Source of the DNA: CAVRXQ01 sp963849105
Lineage (GTDB): Bacteria > Actinomycetota > Acidimicrobiia > Acidimicrobiales > Bog-793
NCBI GenBank assembly: GCA_963849105.1
Contig: CAWKGD010000005.1
Span: 310,001 to 374,000 of the forward strand
Length of the DNA: 64,000 bases
Reading direction: 5' to 3'
In this document: piece after piece, positions 8,690 through 16,857 of the stretch
Layout of the letters: each line of letters starts with the position of its first letter
Position numbering within the stretch: the first letter of the stretch is position 1
Translations under genes and position numbers: made by a program
Notes under the pieces: model-generated
The model's input: only the letters and a program-made list of their open reading frames with translations
Told to the model about the DNA's origin: nothing
Database searches by the model: none

Positions 8690-9168
8690 TTCGAGCGCAC
8701 AAACGAGCTCGGCTCATCGACGCGCTGGCCGCCGCAGCGGCGGCGTTGTAGGAGTTCTTCCCGAAGGTGATGTCGGTCCCCCCTCCTTTCAGGAGGTCTT
8801 CCTTCGAGAAGGTGCCGGGTCCTTTGTGGAGGACGCCGGCGGTAAAAAAGATGTGCTCGCCACGGTTCGAAGGCAAGGGACTCGGCACGGCAAACCGGTT
8901 CGGTCCTCCCACGAACGCCGGCCCTGTCCCGTGTGAGCCAATTTCCTCGCACGACCGCGCCGTCAGTTCCGGATCGACGAACGACCCGTGCTTCGATACC
9001 GCGCCGCGAAGTGCGTAGCTGCCTTTGAGATCGACCCCTCTCGTGGCGGCAGCCATTCCGCTGTGTAGGAGCAGACCCGAGCCGACGAGCGGCAGACCGA
9101 TCGCAAGCACCCCCGCCCGGCGGGCAAACGCATTCCGGAAGCAAAAGACGATGCCAATCCGGACCCGG
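8690..9168 (-). pseudogene. Truncated secreted-protein gene (paralogue of the gene at 30436-31104)
   Basis: The minus strand encodes a signal-peptide-like run (GVLAIGLPLVGSGLLLHSG) and then a secreted domain with PELTARSCEEIG, RFAVPSPLPSNRGEH and VLHKGPGTFSKEDLL. The order of the central Cys, V-P-L/S-P and K-G-P-G-T-Y/F motifs matches the intact 222-residue secreted protein at 30436-31104. Both ends are damaged. There is no ATG before the signal sequence, only an internal GTG. The homology stops after NAAAAAASAS, where the frame runs on into the next genes without a stop. Its 5' edge abuts a tRNA fragment. Confidence 0.6.
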
Positions 9169-9176
9169 ATTTTTGT

Positions 9177-9204
9177 TGGCGGGGGAAGGATTCGCACCTC
9201 CGAC
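9177..9204 (-). other. tRNA 3'-end fragment
   Basis: Twenty-five of 28 bases match the T-arm and acceptor 3' strand of the initiator tRNA at 34859-34886, from GTCGGAGG through CCCCCGCCA. No 5' acceptor strand, D-arm or anticodon arm that would complete a cloverleaf is found upstream. Directly before it lies a small hairpin, CTCCGA-ACG-TCGGAG. This looks like the remnant left when a mobile element integrated into or excised from a tRNA gene. The source tRNA could equally be another species with a similar 3' end. Confidence 0.5.
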
Positions 9205-9280
9205 GTTCGGAGTACCTTGTTGTGCAACAGAACACCCTTCGGTGCTTCCCTTTTCCTCCGCGTCGCGCGATCGTGCTGGC

Positions 9281-9727
9281 GTGGCGGGTTCGCAGGCTGG
9301 TCGGCATCAGGAGCAATCAGGCCACCGTCTCATCCCGCACACCGCCGACTGGATCATCGAAGCCTGGGCTCCCGATCCAGTCGGTTGCATCGCGGAGGCC
9401 CTCCGGGCCCTAGTCGAAGAGTTTGCCGACGTCCGAAATGAGCCTTCGTCGAGAACCCTGCCGCTTACGGCGACCGAGGGAGCCGGAGAGGACGCGCTCG
9501 TCCAACTGCTCGAGGAGGTCATCTACGTCGTGGATGTCTTCTCGGTCGTGCCGGTTCAGTTTCACCTTGCCGACACCGAGGATGGTGGGGTGGTCGGCGA
9601 TATGGAAGTCGTCCCGGCGAGCCATGCCGAGATGGTCGGTCCGTCACCGAAGGGTGTCTCGTACCACAACCTGTCGATGACCCACGACGACGGACATTGG
9701 CGGTGCCACGTCTTGATCGACGTGTGA
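9281..9727 (+). CDS. Archease
   Basis: This 148-residue protein belongs to the archease family, the cofactor that accelerates guanylylation and turnover of the RNA ligase RtcB. The family opening is HRLIPHTADWIIEAW, with the conserved H-T-A-D Asp. The end is GVSYHNLSMTHDDGHWRCHVLIDV-like, matching the archease terminal G-V-T-Y-H...V-x-x-D-V signature; the middle has HTA, EAL-RALVEE and VDVFSVVPVQF. The start is GTG 9281; no convincing ribosome binding site is seen, so the N-terminus is uncertain. An rtcB gene lies 475 bases downstream on the same strand, which confirms the assignment. Confidence 0.88.
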   Translation: MAGSQAGRHQEQSGHRLIPHTADWIIEAWAPDPVGCIAEALRALVEEFADVRNEPSSRTLPLTATEGAGEDALVQLLEEVIYVVDVFSVVPVQFHLADTEDGGVVGDMEVVPASHAEMVGPSPKGVSYHNLSMTHDDGHWRCHVLIDV

Positions 9728-9841
9728 CGGCGAGAACGGTCGCCGAAATGGGACGATCAGCGCTACCGCGCGCCCTTCGACCCGGGGACGCTATCGGTAT
9801 CTCCGGTTGGTCCTTCGTGGCCGGAGTGCGGAGGCAGCCAA

Positions 9842-10173
9842 ATGCGCACTGCGCTCGTCGCAGTCGAGATGCCGAACGGATTCGTCGAGGGAGCCCTCGC
9901 CGACCCCGCAACGAAGGCAACCACCGAGCCGGTCTCGTTCCTCGCCGACAACGCGCTCGCAGCAAAGGACCGGGTGATTGTCGACACGAACGACGCCCGT
10001 CTCACCAATGACATCGAGCTAAGGATTCACCCGACCGACGCGATGTCGGGAGCGCCGGTCCCGCGGCGTGGCCGTGCTTTGTCCGCGCCCCGGCGACGAC
10101 GTCGTTCAAAACGGTTCTCTTCTACGTTCACCGAAACAGGCTTGATGCCGCATTGGGCGTAGGCGTCGACTGA
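9842..10173 (+). pseudogene. Decayed cysteine hydrolase (isochorismatase/nicotinamidase-like) fragment
   Basis: An intact ribosome binding site (GGAGG) and ATG precede MRTALVAVEMPNGFVEG, which corresponds to the family opening M-R-T-A-L-x-V-x-D-M-x-N-D-F-V-x-G. The catalytic Asp is replaced by Glu. Family-like sequence then continues in changing frames: AAKDRVIVDTNDA and ELRIHPTDAMSG in frame 1, RPGDDVVQ in another, KRFSSTFTETGL back in frame 1, then LDAALGVGVD in a third frame. The catalytic-Cys half is absent. Several frameshifts plus a 3' truncation make this a pseudogene. It separates archease from rtcB. Confidence 0.72.
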
Positions 10174-10202
10174 ACGGAGATTACCCAGATGAGAAAGGAC
10201 CG

Positions 10203-11702
10203 ATGGTGATGTCACGAGACCGTCGACTCCTGGGGGAAGCCGCTGCCTCGACGCCCGAGCCGCGACTGCGAAAGGAAGCCCCCAGCCCGTACGCGAGGAT
10301 CGACGACGCAGCCTGGCGCATCGACCCGACCGGAGTGATGCGCGTGCCGGCGGTCCTCTTCGCCTCCCCCGCACTGCTCGAGAAGGTCGAAGACGAAGCC
10401 ACGCGCCAGCTGATGAACGTCGCCAGCCTGCCCGGCATCGTCACGGCCGCGTTCGCGATGCCCGACGTCCACTCGGGCTACGGCTTTCCGATCGGCGGCG
10501 TTGCCGCCACCGACGTCGCGGCCGGCGGTGTCATCTCCCCGGGGGGTGTCGGCTTCGATATCTCCTGCGGAGTACGACTGCTCGTGACGCCGCTCAGTCG
10601 TGACGAGCTTGTGCCACGCCTCGACGCGCTGATGGACGCGCTCGACACAATCGTGCCGAGGGGACTCGGGCGTGGCGCGGTTTGGCACCTAAATAGCCGC
10701 CGAGACCTTGAACCAGTCCTTCGCGAAGGAGCGCGGGCGGCTGTCCGCGCAGGTCTCGGCGACGAGCAGGACCTGCGCAGATGCGAGGACGGCGGCGTTC
10801 TCTCTGGAGCAGAAGTCGCCGAAGTCAGCGAGCGGGCGATCGAGCGCGGGCTGCACCAGGTCGGCAGCCTCGGCTCGGGCAATCACTTCCTCGAGGTTCA
10901 GGTGGTGGAGGAGATCTTCGACGAACGCACGGCGGCGGTCTTCGGGCTGTCTTCCTCGCAGGTCTGCGTCATGATCCATTGCGGATCGCGCGGACTTGGC
11001 CACCAAATCTGCTCGGACCACGTCCGCTCGATGATCGGCGCGATGTTGCGGTACGGCATCTCGGTGCCTGACCGCCAGCTCGCCTGTGCACCGGTGGACT
11101 CGCCGGAGGGCCGCGCCTATCTCGGCGCGATGGCCGCTGCCGCGAACTACGGCCGGGCAAACCGCCAGGCGCTCACCGAAGCCGTTCGCCGCGCGTTCCG
11201 GATTGCGATCGGCACCGACTCGCTCGCACTTTGCTACGACGTCTCGCACAACCTCGCAAAGCTCGAGCACCACGAACTCGATGGTGTACGGCGCTTGCTC
11301 TGCGTGCACCGCAAAGGCGCGACCCTCGCTCTCCCGCCTGGTCACCCTGACCTGCCAGAGGAGTTGCGCCCGCATGGCCAGCCGGTGCTCGTTCCCGGCT
11401 CGATGGGCAGCGCCTCATACGTGCTGACGGGAGTCGATCCCGGTGGCGCCTTCTCGTCCGCGTGCCACGGAGCCGGGCGCGCGATGAGCCGGCATGCTGC
11501 AGCAAGAGCGGTGCGTGGCGACAAGTTGCGACGCGAGCTCGAGGACGCGCACATCGCCGTTCGCGCCCATTCGGATCGCGGTCTCGCCGAGGAGGCACCG
11601 CTCGCCTACAAGGACGTCGATGAGGTCGTCGCCGCTTGCGAGCGCGCGGGTCTCGCGCGGCGTGTCGCTCGCCTCCGCCCGATCGGGGTCTTGAAGGGCT
11701 GA
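10203..11702 (+). CDS. rtcB: RNA-splicing ligase RtcB
   Basis: This 499-residue Mn2+- and GTP-dependent ligase joins 2',3'-cyclic phosphate or 3'-phosphate RNA ends to 5'-OH ends. Family hallmarks are MPDVHSGYGFPIGGVAA, GGVGFDISCGVRLL (metal-binding Cys), GSGNHFLEVQ, VMIHCGSRGLGHQ and VLVPGSMGSASYV. The guanylylated His lies in ACHGAGRAMSR (about residue 422). All catalytic motifs appear intact and the length is normal. Start ATG 10203 follows AAAGGA; a second ATG six bases later is equally plausible. With archease upstream, this is an RNA-repair module. No RtcR-type regulator or RtcA cyclase is present. Confidence 0.96.
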   Translation: MVMSRDRRLLGEAAASTPEPRLRKEAPSPYARIDDAAWRIDPTGVMRVPAVLFASPALLEKVEDEATRQLMNVASLPGIVTAAFAMPDVHSGYGFPIGGVAATDVAAGGVISPGGVGFDISCGVRLLVTPLSRDELVPRLDALMDALDTIVPRGLGRGAVWHLNSRRDLEPVLREGARAAVRAGLGDEQDLRRCEDGGVLSGAEVAEVSERAIERGLHQVGSLGSGNHFLEVQVVEEIFDERTAAVFGLSSSQVCVMIHCGSRGLGHQICSDHVRSMIGAMLRYGISVPDRQLACAPVDSPEGRAYLGAMAAAANYGRANRQALTEAVRRAFRIAIGTDSLALCYDVSHNLAKLEHHELDGVRRLLCVHRKGATLALPPGHPDLPEELRPHGQPVLVPGSMGSASYVLTGVDPGGAFSSACHGAGRAMSRHAAARAVRGDKLRRELEDAHIAVRAHSDRGLAEEAPLAYKDVDEVVAACERAGLARRVARLRPIGVLKG

Positions 11703-12095
11703 CGGTGCGGCCACTCGAATCTCCAGTCCAGTCGCCGGCGGCGCCGATCCAATCCTTCGAGCCGTCGGACGTCTACGCCAAAATCGAGAGTTCACCAAAG
11801 CAGCCTGGCGACTTGCCTTAGTCGGGGCGAACGAGCGCCCCCGGCTCGTCGACGATCGGTCCTGCACGGGTTCGGCTCGCAGGGCCCGAAGACGGCATTC
11901 ACTCGAACCGGCCAAGGCGTCCGCCGCCTCCGACGGCTCGGCAGAGCGTCGCTTCGGCGATGACGACTGCCCGGGCCGGATGGGCTGGCGAGAGCATTCA
12001 GTGCTGGTGGAGAGGTAAGGGTAAATAACGACCCGCGTTTTCCACTGATAGACCAGGTATCATGTGGAAACGAGGAGGTTATTCCAACGGTACCG
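11703..12095. other. Intergenic region between rtcB and fic
   Basis: No gene is seen in about 390 bases. The right half contains the palindrome annotated separately and GGAGG at 12074-12078. Confidence 0.5.
12039..12070. promoter_or_regulatory. Palindrome upstream of fic (putative operator)
   Basis: The left arm TTTCCACTGATA (12039-12050) and the right arm TATCATGTGGAAA (12058-12070) are reverse complements apart from one inserted base, around a 7-base spacer. The element ends 25 bases before the fic start, overlapping where a promoter is expected. The Fic protein has its own winged-helix-like C-terminal domain, so autoregulation through this site is a reasonable inference. Confidence 0.55.
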
Positions 12096-13247
12096 ATGAC
12101 CCCAACCGCTGCATCGATCGAATGGAACGGGCGCCGGGTCCCGGCGTCGGTTCCGCCGCTGCTTGTCGACCTTGAGATCTCCCTGCCGGAGCGGACGGTG
12201 CGCTCCACGGAACGAGCGATCGCGGCCGTCGAGCGAGCGAGCGATCAGCTGCCCGACTCTTGGGAGCCCCTCGCCCGCCTGCTCTTGCGTTCGGAAGGCG
12301 TCGCGAGCTCTGCGTTCGAGCAGATTAGGGCGCCACTCGAAGAGGTGGCGGCCGCCGAGGTCGACACGGTTGTCACGGGTCCCTCGGCGTGGGTGGCCGA
12401 CAACCTCGCGGTGGTGAGCGAAGCCATTTCAGACGGAGCTAAGGGTCCCCTCTCGACCGACGTGATCTTGGAGTGGCACGCCCGCCTGATGGAGCACGCG
12501 ACGACGACCGACCCCCGAGAACTCATCGGGCACTTTCGCGACCGTCCGGTCTGGATTGGCGGGGGCTCCCCGACCACGGCTGCGTACGTGGCACCACCAC
12601 CCGAACTCATCCCCGCTTTGATGGACGACCTCGTCGCGTTCGCCAACAAAGACGACCTCGACCCGGTCACCCAGGCAGCGGTAGTGCATGCACAGTTCGA
12701 ATCCATCCACCCCTTTGCCGACGGCAACGGGCGCCTGGGCCGCGTCCTCATTGGCTGGGTCCTCGTTCGGCGCCTCGACGTGCGCGTCCCGCCACCTTTC
12801 AGTGTGTTCGTCGCCAAGGACCCCGGCGGCTACCTCTCGGGGCTCGTTTTCTTTCGAGAGCATGAGGTTGCCCGGTGGGTCGAATGGTTCGCTACGACGC
12901 TCGAGCACTCCGCCGCGGCGGCCGCCTCGCTCGTGGTCCAGATCGAGGAGCTGATGGCGGACTGGCGCCGGCGGGCGAGTGCTCCCGACCCCAGGACCGG
13001 ACGCCCTGTGCGCCGCGACGCGGGCTTCTGGCAGGTCCTCGAGACGTTGCCGGCCCACCCGATCGTTTCTTCGCAGCTTGTTGCTCAGCTGACCGGAGCA
13101 TCTCCCGAGAGCGCGCGGCGCACATTGATGCGTCTTGAGTCCCTGGACATCCTTGAACCCGTCGACCTGAAGACTGGCTTGCCGGGCCGTCCTGTTCGCT
13201 GGATGGCGGCGTCGGAGCTCGTCGAACTCGTTGCTCGGTGGACGTAG
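12096..13247 (+). CDS. Fic family protein (AMPylase-type) with C-terminal winged helix
   Basis: This is a 383-residue Fic enzyme, probably transferring AMP from ATP to a protein hydroxyl. The active-site loop HPFADGNGRLGR (residues about 205-216) is complete, including the catalytic His. An N-terminal autoinhibitory-helix motif is present as SSAFEQ (residues about 71-76), keeping the inhibitory Glu; the usual following Gly/Asn is Gln. The C-terminus (from about residue 305) resembles a winged-helix DNA-binding domain (VSSQLVAQLTGASPESARR, then a wing with LKTGLPGRPVR). The GGAGG lies unusually far (17 bases) from ATG 12096, so the start is slightly uncertain. No separate antitoxin gene is adjacent. 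Confidence 0.92.
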   Translation: MTPTAASIEWNGRRVPASVPPLLVDLEISLPERTVRSTERAIAAVERASDQLPDSWEPLARLLLRSEGVASSAFEQIRAPLEEVAAAEVDTVVTGPSAWVADNLAVVSEAISDGAKGPLSTDVILEWHARLMEHATTTDPRELIGHFRDRPVWIGGGSPTTAAYVAPPPELIPALMDDLVAFANKDDLDPVTQAAVVHAQFESIHPFADGNGRLGRVLIGWVLVRRLDVRVPPPFSVFVAKDPGGYLSGLVFFREHEVARWVEWFATTLEHSAAAAASLVVQIEELMADWRRRASAPDPRTGRPVRRDAGFWQVLETLPAHPIVSSQLVAQLTGASPESARRTLMRLESLDILEPVDLKTGLPGRPVRWMAASELVELVARWT

Positions 13248-13576
13248 GCGTTACCTGAGCCCCACTCCACCTCTCCCTCGGTATAACTCCTCGATCGCCC
13301 TAACCACCCGTTTACCCTTCGCCGTCAATTTGATCGGGAAGACACGCGGGAGAGGCGCGGCAACTCATTCCGTGAGGCGGCTGCCGCGAGTTGTTCATAA
13401 TTTCAATGAGAGGTTGTGGTCGCGCGGAGGAGTCTGATCGAGACGCCGCGATCCCCCGGCTGAAACGTCTTCTGGTGGCGCCCTGTACCACGACGATCCG
13501 TGGGCTCGGAAGTGAGGTCTCCTCGAATCCGGTGAGGATCCGATCCCCCAACGCGGATCTCTCCGTCTCTGAGCCC
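13248..13576. other. Non-coding flank of the first IS110 element
   Basis: No gene is recognised between fic and the transposase stop. The part nearest the transposase (about 13500-13576) continues the transposase reading frame beyond the stop (G-L-R-D-G-E-I-R). It is presumably the right end of the insertion element; its precise boundary cannot be set without a second copy or an empty site. Confidence 0.4.
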
Positions 13577-14536
13577 CTAGTAGACGAGCGTGAGGACTTT
13601 GCGGGCGATCGCGACAGCAGCCTTTTTCTTGCCACGTCGCTCGGCGATCGCCTGGAAGGAGCCTTCGAAGATGCCGCCGTGGTAGCGGGCGACTGTCTCG
13701 ACTGCCGCCCAGCGCACGAGGCGCGAGCCCTGTTTGGTGATCCGACCACGGTGCACCTTGGTGTCGGACTCGCGATGAATCGGCGTCAGCCCCGCCCACG
13801 AACAGAGCGCTTCTGGTGATCCGAAGCGCGAGACGTCGCCGATCTCTGAGACGAAGATCGCCGCCATCACCTCGCCGACGCCGTAGATCGCCTGCACGGC
13901 GTTGTAATCGGGATCGTCACGCAACAAAAGGTGCGTCTGGCGGTCGATCTCGAGGATCTCGCGGTTGAAGAAACAGACGAGATCGCGCAACACCTCGATG
14001 CGGTGCGAATAGGCACGAGGGATCTCGAGTGCATCGAACTGCGCGGCACCTCCGACACCCCACATGTCGTTGCGCACCGGCAGCACGCCGTTCTTCGCGA
14101 GCACCGCGTGCGCCTGTGCCTTCACGCCGGTGCGCATCGACGAGAGCTTGTTGCGGAAGCGAACGAGCTCTCTTAGCTCCCGGAGCTCAGGCGGTGCGAT
14201 CCAGGCCTCGGCAAGACGGCCGAGTCGCAACAAGTCGGCGAGGTCGTGCGCGTCGCGCTCGTCGTTTTTCACCCGCCGGTGTCCCCAGTCGTTGCCCTTC
14301 GGGTTGGCGAGGTGGACGACGTAGCCGAGGCCGTCTAAGAGGTCCGCCGCCCAGTACCAGCCATAGGTGGCTTCGATGATCACGTCGCTGCCGGCCGGTG
14401 CTGCCAACACCGCGGCCGCGAACTCACCCGGGTCGTTGTCGATCCGCACGCTCGAGCGCTGCTCTCCGTCCGCGCCCATCCGCACAATCACCGAGCGTCG
14501 ACGGTGCAGGTCGATGCCGACGTACTCTCGCTCCAT
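13577..14536 (-). CDS. IS110-family transposase with early amber stop
   Basis: This 319-residue DEDD-type recombinase begins YVGIDLHRRRSVIV with the first acidic residue in the RuvC-like fold. It has VIIEATYGWYWAADLL, ANPKGNDWGHRRVKNDERDAHDLADLL and the Tnp_20 end GVGEVMAAIFVSEIGD...GLTPIHRES with a Ser in KQGSRLVRWAAVE. It ends KVLTLVY followed by TAG and then in-frame G-L-R-D-G-E-I-R, which is the usual continuation YYGLRDGE of this family. A Tyr codon therefore appears to have mutated to amber, removing only the extreme C-terminus. Start ATG 14536 follows GGGAGG. IS110 enzymes are guided by an element-encoded bridge RNA. Confidence 0.93.
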   Translation of the reverse strand: MEREYVGIDLHRRRSVIVRMGADGEQRSSVRIDNDPGEFAAAVLAAPAGSDVIIEATYGWYWAADLLDGLGYVVHLANPKGNDWGHRRVKNDERDAHDLADLLRLGRLAEAWIAPPELRELRELVRFRNKLSSMRTGVKAQAHAVLAKNGVLPVRNDMWGVGGAAQFDALEIPRAYSHRIEVLRDLVCFFNREILEIDRQTHLLLRDDPDYNAVQAIYGVGEVMAAIFVSEIGDVSRFGSPEALCSWAGLTPIHRESDTKVHRGRITKQGSRLVRWAAVETVARYHGGIFEGSFQAIAERRGKKKAAVAIARKVLTLVY

Positions 14537-14922
14537 AGGGGCCTCCCTTGTCGTGAGACTGCTGTGAGAAGCCCCAGTTTCGAAGTTTGGAGACTGGAAC
14601 CCTCACGGGGAGCGGAGGCCCCGCTCCTTCACCGCATCACTTGAGGGATACCCGGCAGCGCTACATCGAGCGCGCGTTTCGGGACACTCACTGGCGGCCG
14701 AGTCCCTGCCATGTACTTCAGCGTGGGTTTACGAGCGACCACAGTGCCGGGTCGATGCTGGCCCAGTCCCGGCCGGCGGGGCCGAACCGGGTCTTCGTGA
14801 GCCGGTGGATGCCCTCCGGCGAAAATCTGGAACGGTCGTTGCCGTCGGCGTCGCGCCGGTCGGGGCCGAGCGTCCTCTCCGTCCGCGTCATCTCGTCGTC
14901 TCCCCCTCCGTGGACTGGCCGC
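14537..14922 (-). other. Structured leader of IS110 element 1 and flank; no protein gene
   Basis: No convincing protein gene lies here. The 100 bases before the transposase contain nested complementary segments. On the plus strand, GGGGCCTCC (14537-14545) can pair with GGAGGCCCC about 70 bases later. Between them, CCAGT and ACTGG arms enclose a 14-base loop. In IS110-group elements the bridge RNA is transcribed from such a leader, so this is a candidate by position and structure only. The remainder (14640-14922) shows nothing recognisable. Confidence 0.4.
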
Positions 14923-15948
14923 CTACACCCCGAAGAGGTAGTTCTTCCAGTCGGCAGCGGTCAGCTTGAACCTGAGCACCTCGTGGGCGTAGATCAGGAT
15001 CTGGGTGCCCGCGGTGACTGAGAGGGTGCGGCCGTGCCGCGTGTAGACGACGGTCCCCCTGTGGACGGCGATCGACGCCTCCACCTGGGTGCCCCTGCTC
15101 AGCAGGGCCACGAAGTCGGTGCCCCGCACGGCCACGACGATGCTCTGGCGGGGCATCTTGACCACGCCGAAGTACTTCTTCAGGTAGCCGGGGTCGGTCC
15201 AGCGCATCGCCCCGGCGATGAGGTCGGTGACGATGCTCCCGGAGGGCTTGGCGACGGGCGTGTCCACCACGGGCGTGAGCGATGAGTTGTAGCCCAGCGT
15301 GATTTGCGTGCCGTCGCTGCCTGTCAACGTGCATTTGCTGGCCGTGTCGGTCCTGATCTCCTGGCCGAGGCCGAGCGTCGCCCCGTCCCCGACGGCGAGC
15401 CAGGTGCCGTCGGCCTGCTTGATCTCGACGGTGCCCACGACGCCACCGACCTCCGAGTCGCCGGGGGCCACATGGACCGGCGGGGTCGTGGTCGTGGTGG
15501 TCGTGCCGGTGTCGGGCGTTGCTATCGCGTAGAGCTGCGAGTACAGCTCGGTGGTGCAGGTCGCGCAGCCCCCCTCGACGAGGGCGTACCAGGTCCCCGA
15601 AGGCGACGGCCCGGGGTTCACCGTGATCGAAGTGCTGTAGTTGTCGTCGATCGGCCAGTACGCGTTCTCGTCGGTCACGCAGCTGCCGGGGGTGCTCGGG
15701 TCGCAGGACGAGGGGTAGAGGTAGATCTCGTCGACGAACCCGCCCTGCCCCTCCGTTGGCAGGGTCCACGTCACCGTGACGGTCCCCTCGGCGCTGTCGT
15801 ACGTGCCGGACGTGATGGCCAACCCGCCCGAGTCCGCCCCGGCGGTGGTCCCGATTACCAGGGAGGCCCCGAGGGCCAGGAGGGAGACCGCCAGGAGCGC
15901 AGCGAGGCCCCGTGACGCCCGCCCGTGTTTCTGCATGGTCGTTGTCAT
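14923..15948 (-). CDS. Secreted FecR-domain protein
   Basis: This 341-residue exported protein has a signal peptide (basic MTTTMQKHGRASRG, then LAALLAVSLLALGASLVIG, cleavage near TAGADS). A Cys-containing extracellular domain follows (about 38-150), with paired cysteines in SSCDPSTPGSC and GGCATCTTE. A threonine-rich linker (TPDTGTTTTTTTPP) leads to a FecR-like domain (about 165-320) with VGTVEIKQADG, GLGQEIRTD, KCTLTGSDGTQITL and AVRGTDFVAL. FecR-type domains usually sense or scaffold at the membrane; here no sigma factor or TonB system is near, so the role is unknown. It lies beside an IS110 element. Confidence 0.85.
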   Translation of the reverse strand: MTTTMQKHGRASRGLAALLAVSLLALGASLVIGTTAGADSGGLAITSGTYDSAEGTVTVTWTLPTEGQGGFVDEIYLYPSSCDPSTPGSCVTDENAYWPIDDNYSTSITVNPGPSPSGTWYALVEGGCATCTTELYSQLYAIATPDTGTTTTTTTPPVHVAPGDSEVGGVVGTVEIKQADGTWLAVGDGATLGLGQEIRTDTASKCTLTGSDGTQITLGYNSSLTPVVDTPVAKPSGSIVTDLIAGAMRWTDPGYLKKYFGVVKMPRQSIVVAVRGTDFVALLSRGTQVEASIAVHRGTVVYTRHGRTLSVTAGTQILIYAHEVLRFKLTAADWKNYLFGV

Positions 15949-16356
15949 GGCTTCCTAATGGCCGTTTGAGAGCCGGACCCAATGGGACTAAAGGCACTTT
16001 GTGCGGCGAGATGCGTGGGCGGCTCTCGCTCGTTGTCGTCCGATCGTCGACGAGGAGGCGTTGTTCGAGCGCTTGTTGGAAGCGGTCTGAACTAGGGGCG
16101 CGGATGTCCCAGGTCACCGTACGGCTGTTGAGCCCAGAGGGACTTCTCGTCGCGGTGTGCTACACGCCGTGGTTCCATGAATCGAGTCGGGGCTGTGATC
16201 GCCGACGCGTCACTTAACGCCGGGTCGATGTCGGAGGGGGGACTCGCGACATTTCCGCACGCGGCGGACGTGAGTTCGTAGTCACCGAGTTGTGGCTGCC
16301 GTCGGCCTGACCTTGGTCTTCGCGTCGCGCTCACACCCCCGTTAAGTTGAAACACG
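15949..16356. other. Intergenic 0.4 kb without a recognisable gene
   Basis: Both strands were read. Only short GC-rich open frames without family features are seen, so I see nothing to annotate. Confidence 0.4.
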
Positions 16357-16692
16357 GTGCTCGTCATCGCGCTCCATCGCCGCTACCAGCGAACTTGTAG
16401 AGATTGCGGCGCTCACTGGTTGATAACGCGGCGCCAGGCGCAGTACAAAATCAAGCCGCCGGGCCGGCGCTTGATGCCCGGTCCCATTTCCGGTCCCATG
16501 CAGGCCCCCCCTGCCATTCAGGGCGCCTATGTCGATAGCGCGTTCTCAACCGCAGAAAGCTTCGTCGAAGGACAGACTGAGATCGCCGATCAACTCAAAA
16601 CCTGCCCCAGCTGCGGCTCGGAGCGGTACCACCAGCGACCCGCGACAAAGCGCCACCCCGCCGATACCGCCGCCACAGACGAAACGAGCTGA
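16357..16692 (+). CDS. Hypothetical protein with two CxxC knuckles
   Basis: This 111-residue protein (GTG start) has one knuckle near the start (TCRDCGAHW, about residues 14-22) and a second near the end (TCPSCGSERYHQRP, about 82-95). The two CxxC pairs could form one split zinc ribbon or two rubredoxin-like knuckles. The central part is Pro/Met/Gly-rich (LMPGPISGPMQAPP), then acidic. No ribosome binding site is obvious. No family is recognised; the two well-formed CxxC motifs argue that it is a real gene. Confidence 0.6.
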   Translation: MLVIALHRRYQRTCRDCGAHWLITRRQAQYKIKPPGRRLMPGPISGPMQAPPAIQGAYVDSAFSTAESFVEGQTEIADQLKTCPSCGSERYHQRPATKRHPADTAATDETS

Positions 16693-16857
16693 AAAGAGCC
16701 TGCGCCAAGGCGAGCAACTCCAAACGCGCCGGTTGATTAGCGACCGCCGGTGTCCCAGACCGCCGGCTGGTGGGCGTTCTCGTAACCGCGGCGCAACCGC
16801 CTGCGGCGTACAACCACCATGCAGAACGATGAAGCGAAGGTTCCGGAACCGAGAGTG

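Noticed and set aside
7125..9227. One 700-codon open frame on the minus strand
   Set aside because: It joins the truncated secreted-protein remnant, an out-of-frame passage through the membrane-protein gene, and the DUF5996 gene. A ribosome binding site and GTG at 8060 define the real start.
9177..9260. Complete tRNA gene
   Set aside because: Only the T-arm and 3' acceptor match; no 5' acceptor, D-arm or credible anticodon arm could be folded.
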